From the NCBI GenBank assembly GCA_004297315.1, contig SCTU01000050.1:1-21624 (forward strand): DNA of 21,624 nucleotides. Reading direction: 5' to 3'. Of this stretch, positions 12,408-18,596 are shown piece after piece. Source of the stretch: Dehalococcoidia bacterium. Its GTDB lineage: Bacteria; Chloroflexota; Dehalococcoidia; UBA2979. Under the pieces are notes generated by a model, which was given only the letters and a program-made list of their open reading frames with translations, was not told the origin of the DNA and did no database searches. A program made the translations under genes and the position numbers. The number at the start of each line of letters is the position of its first letter. Position 1 is the first letter of the stretch.

Positions 12408-14021
12408 GTGACACCCGAGGAACTCGCCGCACTGCCAGAGTACGTCCGCGCGCTGCTGCGCCCGGAGGCGTACCCGCACCGGCCTTCCGAGGTCACGCTC
12501 GCGCAGACGCACCTCTCCTACGTCTTCCTCGCCGGCGACCTCGTCTACAAGACGAAGAAGCCGGTCGACTTCGGCTTCGTCGAGCAGCTGGAGTTGGCGA
12601 CGCGCGAGCGCTTCTGCCACAACGAGGTGACGCTCAACCGCCGCCTCGCGCCGGACGTCTACCTCGATGTCGCGGCGGTCGTGCGCCGGGCCGATGGCTC
12701 GTTCGCCGTCGACGTGCCGCCATCCGAGGGCGAGGTCGTCGAGTGGGCGGTGAAGATGCGGCGGCTGCCCGAGGGCGCAACCCTCGACGTGCTGGTGCGC
12801 GAAGGTCGCGCGCCGTACGACATCGCCGGGCGGCTCGTCGCGCGGCTCGTGCCATTTCACGAGGCGGCGCGGCGCGTGACGCCGGACCCGTCCTTCGCGG
12901 GGGCGGCGGGCGTGCGCGCGTGGTGGACACGTGAGTCCGGTGAGGCCGCGGGATTCGTCGGCTCTACGTGGGACGGCGAGGATGCCCACGCGCTCCGCAC
13001 CTTCGTCGCCGAAACGCTGGAACGCGAGGGCGCCATCTTTGACGAACGGCTGGCGGCAGGCCGCGTCGTCGAGGGCCACGGCGACTTGCAGGCAAAGCAC
13101 GTGTACGTGCTGGGGCCGCGCGTCGCAGACATTGTCATCGTCGACTGCATCGAGTTCAGCGAATGGTTCCAGTTCCGCTACCAGGACGTCGGCTACGACC
13201 TCGCATTCCTCGCGATGGACCTTGAGGCGCAGGGCGACCGTGGGGCCGCCGACGAATTCGTCGGGCGCTATCTCGCCGCGACGCAGGACGAGACGCTGCC
13301 GCTCCTGCAGCCGCTGCACCGCGCCTTTCGCGCCTTCGTGCGGGGCAAGGTCGAGTCGATCGGCGCGCACGCCGCCGAGGTGCCCGCAGCCCAGCGCGCG
13401 TCGCTCGCCGAGTCCGCGGCGCGCTACTTCCGCCTCGCCTCGTCCTACGCGGAACGGCGGGCGGGCCCCTGCCTCATCGTCCTCTGCGGGCCCTCCGGTA
13501 CGGGGAAGTCGACGATCGGCGGGGCGCTGGCCTCGACGATCGGGGCGGCGATGATCTCCTCGGACGCGGTGCGGAAACGCCTCGTGGGGATCGACCCCCA
13601 CACGCGCGTGCCCGAGGCGTACCGCGCCGGCCTCTATGCCCCGGAGATCACCGAGCGCACCTACGACGAGATGCGCCGCCGCGCCTCCGACCACCTCGCG
13701 GCCGGCCGGGCGGTCGTGCTGGACGCCACCCACAGCCGTCGCGAGGACCGAGCCGCGGCCGTCGCCCTCGCAAGAGCGGCCGGCGTCCCGGTCCGCCTCG
13801 TATCGCTCACCCTGAGCGACGACGCCGCGCTCGCCCGGATCGAGCAGCGCCAGGCGGGGACCCTCACCACCTCCGACGCCACGCCCGACGTGTACCGGCG
13901 CCAGGTGGAGCAGTTCGAACCGCTCCGACCGGCCGAGGGGCCGTTGCTGACCGTGGACGTGGCAGACGACGTATCGGCGCTCGTCGAGCGCATTGCGGAG
14001 GGGCTCCCACCGCGGGATTAA
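12408..14021 (+). CDS. Bifunctional phosphotransferase-like / P-loop kinase protein
   Basis: The 537-residue product has two parts. Residues 1-330 resemble the aminoglycoside-phosphotransferase/choline-kinase-like fold of COG2187, with VYKTKKPVDFGF as the nucleotide-binding Lys strand, HGDLQAKHVYVL (224-235) as the Brenner-type catalytic loop with Asp226, and DCIEFSEWFQFRYQDVGYDL (246-265) holding the metal-binding acidic residue. Residues 355-537 are a P-loop kinase (COG0645-like): GPSGTGKST (361-369), SSDAVRK, VVLDATHSRREDR (about 437-449) and a lid-like ARIEQRQ segment. This two-domain arrangement is known in bacteria, but its substrate is not established; the name aminoglycoside phosphotransferase in databases does not prove antibiotic resistance. 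The GTG start at 12408 has no Shine-Dalgarno site and lies six bases after a -10 motif, suggesting leaderless expression. The stop falls inside a perfect palindrome. Confidence 0.88.
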   Translation: MTPEELAALPEYVRALLRPEAYPHRPSEVTLAQTHLSYVFLAGDLVYKTKKPVDFGFVEQLELATRERFCHNEVTLNRRLAPDVYLDVAAVVRRADGSFAVDVPPSEGEVVEWAVKMRRLPEGATLDVLVREGRAPYDIAGRLVARLVPFHEAARRVTPDPSFAGAAGVRAWWTRESGEAAGFVGSTWDGEDAHALRTFVAETLEREGAIFDERLAAGRVVEGHGDLQAKHVYVLGPRVADIVIVDCIEFSEWFQFRYQDVGYDLAFLAMDLEAQGDRGAADEFVGRYLAATQDETLPLLQPLHRAFRAFVRGKVESIGAHAAEVPAAQRASLAESAARYFRLASSYAERRAGPCLIVLCGPSGTGKSTIGGALASTIGAAMISSDAVRKRLVGIDPHTRVPEAYRAGLYAPEITERTYDEMRRRASDHLAAGRAVVLDATHSRREDRAAAVALARAAGVPVRLVSLTLSDDAALARIEQRQAGTLTTSDATPDVYRRQVEQFEPLRPAEGPLLTVDVADDVSALVERIAEGLPPRD

Positions 14022-14026
14022 TCCCG
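14013..14026 (+). terminator. Perfect 14-base palindrome over the stop codon, possible weak terminator
   Basis: CGGGATTAATCCCG reads identically on both strands and contains the TAA stop (14019-14021) of the phosphotransferase gene. As RNA it would fold into a 5-bp stem with a UUAA loop, which is short for a terminator; as DNA it could be a protein-binding site. The MFS gene starts 60-90 bases later. Confidence 0.35.
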
Positions 14027-14109
14027 GGGCAACCCTCTAGCGTACGTAAGCGTCAGGCCGTACCCTCTCCCAATCGCCGTTGGACGCCCGACAGAAGAAG
14101 ACCGGTGTG

Positions 14110-15417
14110 ATGCCACTGAGCAGGCTGCGCAGCCTCAGGACGTTCGACTCCCTCACCATTCGCAACTATCGGTTGCTGTGGCTCGGCCAGGTGAGCACGA
14201 GCATGGGCCAGTGGATGGACCAGGTGACCCGCGGCTGGTTGATGTACCAGTTGACCGGGTCGGCTGCCGACCTCGGGTTTGTCACCGCGGCTCGTGGTCT
14301 GCCGCTCCTGTTCTTTGGGGTGATCGCGGGCGCGCTCGCCGACCGCTCCGGCCGCAAGATCCAGTTGGTCGTCGCGCAGACGACCAACGCCGGCCTCAAC
14401 CTCATCCTCGCCACACTCGTGCTGACCGGGCTGGTCCAGCCGTGGCACCTGTACGCCTCGGCGCTGCTTGCCGGCACGGTGCAGGCGTTCCAGCAGCCGG
14501 CCCGCCAGACCCTCGTCAGCGACATCGTCGGCAACGACCGCCTGATGAACGCGCTCGCGCTGAACTCAGCGGCCCTCAATGGCGCGCGCGTGCTGGGCCC
14601 GTCGGTGGCGGGCGCACTGATCGCTGCGGTCGGCGTGAGCGGGTCCTACTACACGCAGGCGGTGATGTACGCCGTCGCGACGCTGTGGACGGTGCAGATG
14701 GTCGTGCCGGCACCTCACATGGACCGGGCAGGCCGGGCGCGGGAGCCGTTCCTGACCAGCATCCAGGCGGGGTTCGCGTTCGTCGCAAAGGAGCGGAACA
14801 TCCGCTCGCTGATGATGCTCGCGCTCGGCCCCCTCACCTTCGCGATGTCGTACACGAGCCTGATGCCGATCATCGCCCGCACGGTGCTGCACGGCGACGC
14901 GCGCACGCAGGGGCTCATCCTGTCCTGCATCGGCGGCGGCTCGTTGATCGGCGCACTCGTCGTCGCGTCGATGCGGCGCTCTCACGGCTACGGACTGCCG
15001 ATCGTGATCGGCGCGATGCTCTTCAGCGGCGGCGTCTTCGCGTTCGCCTCGTCGCACGTGCTTTGGATCAGTTGTGTCCTGGGCGTCGTCGTCGGCTCGT
15101 TCAACGTGAGTTACACGACGCAGAACCAGACGCTGCTCCAGGTGCTGGCGCCCCAGCGGATCCGAGGGCGGGTGATGAGCATCTACCTGCTGAGCCGGGG
15201 CACGGTCCCGCTGGGCGCTGCGGCGGCCGGCCTGCTGGCGAGCCGCTACGGCGCTGCTACGGCGATCCACATCATGTCTGGGGCGGCGATGGGCGTGATC
15301 CTCCTCGTCTGCGTCCTCCAGCCCCAGTTCCTGCACCTCAAGGTCCCGCTGACGCCGGATGGGGACGAGGGCGCCCCAAGGGGACACGGCCGGACGCGGT
15401 CACCGGAGGTCGTCTGA
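14110..15417 (+). CDS. MFS transporter (EntS/MFS_3-like exporter)
   Basis: The product (435 residues from ATG 14110; 445 from TTG 14080) has about 12 membrane segments. It begins with RNYRLLWLGQVSTSMGQWMD, the usual start of this exporter subfamily, followed by the loop 2-3 signature GVIAGALADRSGRKIQ (motif A, G-x-L-A-D-R-x-G-R-K). Further matches are QAFQQPARQTLVSDIVG, LNSAALNGARVLGPSVAGAL and, in the second half, QNQTLLQVLAPQRIRGRVMS. Relatives export siderophores, drugs or lipophilic compounds by proton antiport; the substrate is unknown. The TTG at 14080 has no ribosome site; ATG 14110 has only a weak purine-rich AGAAGAAG nine bases upstream, so the start is uncertain. The C-terminus is a short charged tail. 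The gene lies alone between the kinase fusion and the unknown small protein. Confidence 0.92.
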   Translation: MPLSRLRSLRTFDSLTIRNYRLLWLGQVSTSMGQWMDQVTRGWLMYQLTGSAADLGFVTAARGLPLLFFGVIAGALADRSGRKIQLVVAQTTNAGLNLILATLVLTGLVQPWHLYASALLAGTVQAFQQPARQTLVSDIVGNDRLMNALALNSAALNGARVLGPSVAGALIAAVGVSGSYYTQAVMYAVATLWTVQMVVPAPHMDRAGRAREPFLTSIQAGFAFVAKERNIRSLMMLALGPLTFAMSYTSLMPIIARTVLHGDARTQGLILSCIGGGSLIGALVVASMRRSHGYGLPIVIGAMLFSGGVFAFASSHVLWISCVLGVVVGSFNVSYTTQNQTLLQVLAPQRIRGRVMSIYLLSRGTVPLGAAAAGLLASRYGAATAIHIMSGAAMGVILLVCVLQPQFLHLKVPLTPDGDEGAPRGHGRTRSPEVV

Positions 15418-15545
15418 CGGTTTCCCCTGCTCCGTGGCCTCCGCAGTCCTGATCGCGCCGGGACTTCCGACCGTAACGGCCTGCCGGTCCGCCCGCTATC
15501 GTGGTCATGCGAGGCGCCTCCGGGCGCCGGACGCAGGAGGCTGCC
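15418..15545 (+). promoter_or_regulatory. Intergenic leader with UNCG-loop hairpin before small gene
   Basis: This 128-base gap holds a TATCGT -10 candidate (15497-15502) without a good -35, then GGCGCC-TCCG-GGCGCC (15513-15528), a perfect 6-bp stem closed by a C(UCCG)G tetraloop, a UNCG-type loop known to be unusually stable. Six bases later comes AGGAGG (15535-15540), five bases before the ATG at 15546. The hairpin leaves the ribosome site exposed and could mark the 5' end of the transcript or protect it. Confidence 0.45.
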
Positions 15546-15773
15546 ATGGGCAAGTTCACGTGGGTGCGCCAGGCGCTGGTTGGCCGGATGGGCGATGCGA
15601 CGCGGATGCTTCCGTTCGTGCGCCCCGACCGTTCCCCGGGCGGGCCGATCCAGGTCGAGCGGCCGCATCGTTCTGCGCCACCGCCGCGGGAGGCCGCCGA
15701 CGAGCCTGAGATGAAGCCACAACACCACGTCCACCCCTCCGACGACGACGCACGCCGCCAGATCAAGGGGTAG
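15546..15773 (+). CDS. Small hydrophilic protein of unknown function (75 aa)
   Basis: I do not recognise this protein. It starts MGKFTWVRQALVGRMGD, a short amphipathic basic helix-like segment, followed by a Pro/Arg-rich middle and a polar, acidic-then-basic C-terminus with HHVHPSDDDARRQIKG. There is no signal peptide, membrane helix or Cys. Evidence that it is real is the near-ideal AGGAGG site five bases before ATG, and its place at the head of a co-directional group with the acyl-CoA dehydrogenase. An upstream in-frame start at 15501 lacks such a site. The segment looks largely disordered, so a small adaptor or regulator is possible, but nothing in the sequence names a partner. Confidence 0.6.
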   Translation: MGKFTWVRQALVGRMGDATRMLPFVRPDRSPGGPIQVERPHRSAPPPREAADEPEMKPQHHVHPSDDDARRQIKG

Positions 15774-15816
15774 CGCGACTCTCCCATCGAAGGGCGTCGG
15801 TGGTGTAGCCTCGCGC

Positions 15817-15839
15817 CCGGCGTCGACATTCGACGCTGG
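15817..15839 (+). promoter_or_regulatory. Hairpin / inverted repeat just upstream of the acyl-CoA dehydrogenase
   Basis: GCGTCGA-CAT-TCGACGC (15820-15836) is a perfect 7-bp inverted repeat with a 3-base loop, extended by one G-T and two C-G pairs to 15817-15839. It ends six bases before the GAGGAG ribosome site of the next gene and 44 bases after the small gene stop. It may be a terminator or attenuator of the small gene, or as DNA an operator for a dimeric regulator. No U-tract follows. Confidence 0.5.
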
Positions 15840-15856
15840 CGGTGCGAGGAGCGCGC

Positions 15857-17008
15857 GTGCCTGAGAGCCTGCCACCTGATCTCGTGGCGCTGCGCGACCG
15901 CATGCGCGCGTTCGTCGAGGCCGACCTCCTGCCCCTCGAGGCCGGCCTTGAGCCGGACGCACCGGCGCCGTCTGACATCCGGCAACGTGTGCGCGCGCGT
16001 TCGAAGGAACTTGGGCTCTTCGGCATGACCCAGCCGCGTTCGGCGGGCGGCAGCGAGGCCGGCCCGCTGGCGATGGTGGTCGCGCGGGAGACGCTCGCCG
16101 CGGGGAACAGCAGCCTCGCGCGCTACGTCTTCGGCCCCGGGCCCGGCATGCTCGCGCGCGCGGACGGCGACCTGCGCACGCGCTACCTCGAACCCGTGCT
16201 CCGCGGCGAGGCCCAGGGTGCCTTCGCCTTCACGGAGCCGAGCGGCCCCGGCGCGCCCGACCGCGCGACGTGGGCGAAGCGCGACGGCGAGGCGTTCGTC
16301 GTGACCGGGCGCAAGTCGTTTGTAAGCGGCGGGGCCACGGCGGACTTCTACCAGGTCCTCGTCAACGTCGAGGAGGACGCCTCCGGACCTGGCGGCACGG
16401 CCGTACTGCTTGTGGACAGCGGCACGCCCGGCGTCACGATCGACCGCGCGTTCGAGAGCATCGAGGGTGGCGGGCACGTCGAGTTGCGCTTCGACGGCGC
16501 GCGCGTGCCGCAGTCGAATGTCCTGGGCAAGGTGGGCGAGGGCATGCCGCGCGCGATGGGCAACATCAACGAGGAGCGCGTGGAGTCCGCAGCGTCCGCG
16601 TGCGGCATTGCGCTGTGGACGGTGGACTACGTCACGCGCCACATCACGCAGGGCCACCGCGCCGGCGGCCGCCTCGGCGACCGCGAGGGCGTGCGCCTGC
16701 GCTACAGCGACCTGCGGATCGAGACGTACGCCGCGCGGGCCATGCTCTACCGCACGGCGCGCCTGCTGGAGACCAGTGACGACGCCATGAACGAGGCGGC
16801 GGCGACGAAGGTCTTCTGCACGGAGGTTGTCGGGCGGGTCGTGGACGGCGCGGTGCAACTCGTTGGCGGGCAGGCACTGATCGTCGGGCACCCGCTGGAG
16901 CGGCTCTACCGGCGCGTGCGCTCCATGCGCGTCGCCGCGGGGGCGAGCGACGTCCTGCGTCTGGGCGTGGCGCGGGGGATCATCGAGTTCAATGCGGGAC
17001 GGCTCTAG
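15857..17008 (+). CDS. Acyl-CoA dehydrogenase
   Basis: The 383-residue flavoprotein has the normal family length and order: helical N-domain (RMRAFVEADLLPLEAGLEPD, ELGLFGMTQP), middle beta-domain (GAFAFTEPSGPGAPD, then FVVTGRKSFVSGGATADFYQ, the FAD/acyl-CoA-binding segments), and C-terminal helices with QLVGGQALIVGHPLERLYRR. It would oxidise an acyl-CoA to the trans-2-enoyl-CoA, passing electrons to ETF, which is not in the window. The position matching the MCAD catalytic Glu (YEGTS) reads AAGAS, with Ala361; a Glu-Glu-Arg at 239-241 sits where LCAD and isovaleryl-CoA dehydrogenase place their base. GTG 15857 is five bases after GAGGAG (15846-15851), preferred over GTG 15842 upstream. The Nudix gene follows after 25 bases, so the two are probably co-transcribed. 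Chain-length preference cannot be read. Confidence 0.92.
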   Translation: MPESLPPDLVALRDRMRAFVEADLLPLEAGLEPDAPAPSDIRQRVRARSKELGLFGMTQPRSAGGSEAGPLAMVVARETLAAGNSSLARYVFGPGPGMLARADGDLRTRYLEPVLRGEAQGAFAFTEPSGPGAPDRATWAKRDGEAFVVTGRKSFVSGGATADFYQVLVNVEEDASGPGGTAVLLVDSGTPGVTIDRAFESIEGGGHVELRFDGARVPQSNVLGKVGEGMPRAMGNINEERVESAASACGIALWTVDYVTRHITQGHRAGGRLGDREGVRLRYSDLRIETYAARAMLYRTARLLETSDDAMNEAAATKVFCTEVVGRVVDGAVQLVGGQALIVGHPLERLYRRVRSMRVAAGASDVLRLGVARGIIEFNAGRL

Positions 17009-17033
17009 CCGCCCGCTCGCGAGGGGGTCGACG

Positions 17034-17648
17034 ATGCCGGGACCGTGGCGGTACTGCCCGAACTGTTCGATGCCGCTGACCACGAAGATGGAGGGCGGCC
17101 GCGAGCGGATCGCCTGCGCGGACGAGGACTGCGGCTTCATCCACTTCGGCAACTTCTCCATCGGCTGCGCAGGCGTCGTGATCCGCGATGGCAAGGCGCT
17201 GATCATTCAGCGCGGCATCGAGCCCTTCCGCGGCTCCTGGCAGATCCCCGGGGGCTATGTCGAGGCGGACGAGCCGATCCTCGAGGCTGTGGAGCGCGAG
17301 GTGCGCGAGGAGTCCGGCGTGATCGCAAAGGTGCGAGACGTCGTCGGCTTCCGGCACTCGGTCGGCGGCTCGATCGGCGGCCCGGCGACGAACATCTACC
17401 TCGTGTTCCGGCTCGACTACCTCTCGGGCGAGCCCTCCGACGCGGACTCTGAGGTGATGGGCGCGGGGTTCTTCACGCTCGACGAGATGGAGGCGATCCC
17501 CGGCGTGCAGGGGCTCTCCAAGTGGGCGATCAAGAAGGCGATGGAGGCCGACGTGACGCCGGGGCTTGCCCCGGACAGCCTCGGCGGCCCGCAACGTCCG
17601 GGCTTCTCGGTCTTCGGGCTCGGCGGGATGGGGTTCGAGCAGGCGTAG
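17034..17648 (+). CDS. Zinc-ribbon Nudix hydrolase
   Basis: The 204-residue protein begins with a likely zinc ribbon (Cys8, Cys11, Cys28, Cys33: CPNC then CADEDC) followed by the Nudix fold. The Nudix box at 74-96 matches G-x5-E-x7-R-E-U-x-E-E-x-G-U exactly, giving the magnesium-binding Glu residues for hydrolysis of a nucleoside diphosphate linked to another group. The N-terminal ribbon resembles NudC-type NADH pyrophosphatases, but the SQPWPFPxS-type motif of NudC is not present, and ADP-ribose-like pyrophosphatases are an equal match. Placement 25 bases after an acyl-CoA dehydrogenase hints at nucleotide-cofactor or CoA turnover, an inference only. ATG 17034 is six bases after GAGGGGG (17021-17027), so the upstream in-frame ATG at 16992 is rejected. 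The last 30 residues are a Gly/Pro-rich tail. Confidence 0.9.
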   Translation: MPGPWRYCPNCSMPLTTKMEGGRERIACADEDCGFIHFGNFSIGCAGVVIRDGKALIIQRGIEPFRGSWQIPGGYVEADEPILEAVEREVREESGVIAKVRDVVGFRHSVGGSIGGPATNIYLVFRLDYLSGEPSDADSEVMGAGFFTLDEMEAIPGVQGLSKWAIKKAMEADVTPGLAPDSLGGPQRPGFSVFGLGGMGFEQA

Positions 17649-17670
17649 GCGAAACCCCGGAGGGCCAGCA

Positions 17671-18036
17671 ATGCCAGGTGCAACACCAAGCGAAACGTTC
17701 CGCGCATGGGCGCGTGCGAATGTCGCCGCGGACATGGCGGTATGGACCACGTTGGTGACCGACGAGTTCACCTATGTCCACAGCAGCGCGAACTTCGAGA
17801 CGAAGCAGCAGTTGATCGATGCCTTCAACGGCGGGCGTCGCTACCACGGCTGGGACATCCACGACATCGCGGAGCGGGTGTATCCCGGGTGCACGATCTT
17901 GACCGGGACGGCCGCGCTCACGGTTGGGAAGGTCGAGGCGCCGAGCATCCTCAATATTCGCTTCACGGCGACCGTGGTGCCCGACGCAGGTGGCTGGCGG
18001 CTCGCGGCGCTTCAGACGACGCGCCTGCCGGACTAG
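17671..18036 (+). CDS. Nuclear transport factor 2 family (SnoaL-like / DUF4440) protein
   Basis: The 121-residue product fits the small NTF2-like cone fold: helix FRAWARANVAADMAVWTTLV, strand DEFTYVHSSANFETKQQLIDAF, then RVYPGCTILTGTAALTVG, a central ILNIRFTATVV strand and a final WRLAALQTTRLP strand. Such proteins are isomerases, dehydratases or simple ligand-binding subunits; the catalytic residues are too variable to state a reaction. ATG 17671 is preceded by GGAGGG (17659-17664) at six-base spacing and lies 22 bases after the Nudix stop, so it completes the acyl-CoA dehydrogenase/Nudix group. It ends 16 bases before a convergent RNase HI gene, and no strong terminator hairpin is seen in that gap. 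Confidence 0.85.
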   Translation: MPGATPSETFRAWARANVAADMAVWTTLVTDEFTYVHSSANFETKQQLIDAFNGGRRYHGWDIHDIAERVYPGCTILTGTAALTVGKVEAPSILNIRFTATVVPDAGGWRLAALQTTRLPD

Positions 18037-18052
18037 CCTCCGAGGGCTGCGC

Positions 18053-18520
18053 TCACACCTCGTTGCGCATGTAGGCGGTCGCGAGCGAGTCGGCGTACTC
18101 GTTCCAGAGCGACCCATCGTGCGCCCGGATCCAGCGGATCCGCGCCAGCGGCCGTTCGCGGAGGAGCCGCCACGCCTCCTGCACGAGTTCAAGGTTCTTC
18201 ACCTCGCCGTCGCGCCGCTTCCAGCCGTTCCGTTCCCATCCGGCGGCCCACTGCGTCAGCGTGTTCACGACCAGCTGCGAGTCCGTGTACACGTCCATCG
18301 GCTCGGATGGGCCGAGCAGGCCCAGGCCCGTGATCATTGCCCTGAACTCCATGCGGTTGTTCGTCGTGTGGGGCTCGAGCCCGTGGTGCTGATCGAGAAT
18401 CTGGCCGTCGATGACGTAGACCACGCCCCAGCCGCCCGGCCCCGGGTTGCCGGAGCACGAGCCGTCGGTGAAAACCCCGGTCTGAGGGCCGGCCGTGTAC
18501 CGCTCGAGGACCTGCGCCAC
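18053..18520 (-). CDS. rnhA: Ribonuclease HI
   Basis: The 155-residue product from GTG 18520 has the length of E. coli RNase HI. All four catalytic carboxylates are visible: Asp19 in VFTDGSCSGNPGPGGWG, Glu58 in NNRMEFRA, Asp80 in YTDSQLVVN and Asp144 in NEYADSLA; the flexible His134 is in IRAHDG. The enzyme cleaves RNA in RNA-DNA hybrids (R-loops, Okazaki primers). The start is uncertain: no Shine-Dalgarno site precedes GTG 18520, and a TTG at 18604, overlapping the stop of the upstream secreted-protein gene by eight bases, would add a low-complexity 28-residue Gly/Arg stretch. The first part of that stretch has low third-position GC, so I favour the shorter form. It may be read through from the upstream gene. 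Confidence 0.93.
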   Translation of the reverse strand: MAQVLERYTAGPQTGVFTDGSCSGNPGPGGWGVVYVIDGQILDQHHGLEPHTTNNRMEFRAMITGLGLLGPSEPMDVYTDSQLVVNTLTQWAAGWERNGWKRRDGEVKNLELVQEAWRLLRERPLARIRWIRAHDGSLWNEYADSLATAYMRNEV

Positions 18521-18596
18521 GGTGAGCAGCGTCGCGGGCGGCCCGTTTCGACGTCCGCCGCTGCTCCCACCTCGATATGCCGGCCGCCCGCCGTAT

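Noticed and set aside
12408..14021. Antibiotic resistance by aminoglycoside phosphorylation
   Set aside because: The fold similarity is distant and the protein is fused to a kinase; nothing in the sequence shows aminoglycoside specificity.
15338..17206. Long minus-strand open frame opposite the acyl-CoA dehydrogenase
   Set aside because: Antisense shadow typical of high-GC DNA; composition is Arg/Ala/His-rich without family motifs, and the plus strand carries clear genes with ribosome sites.
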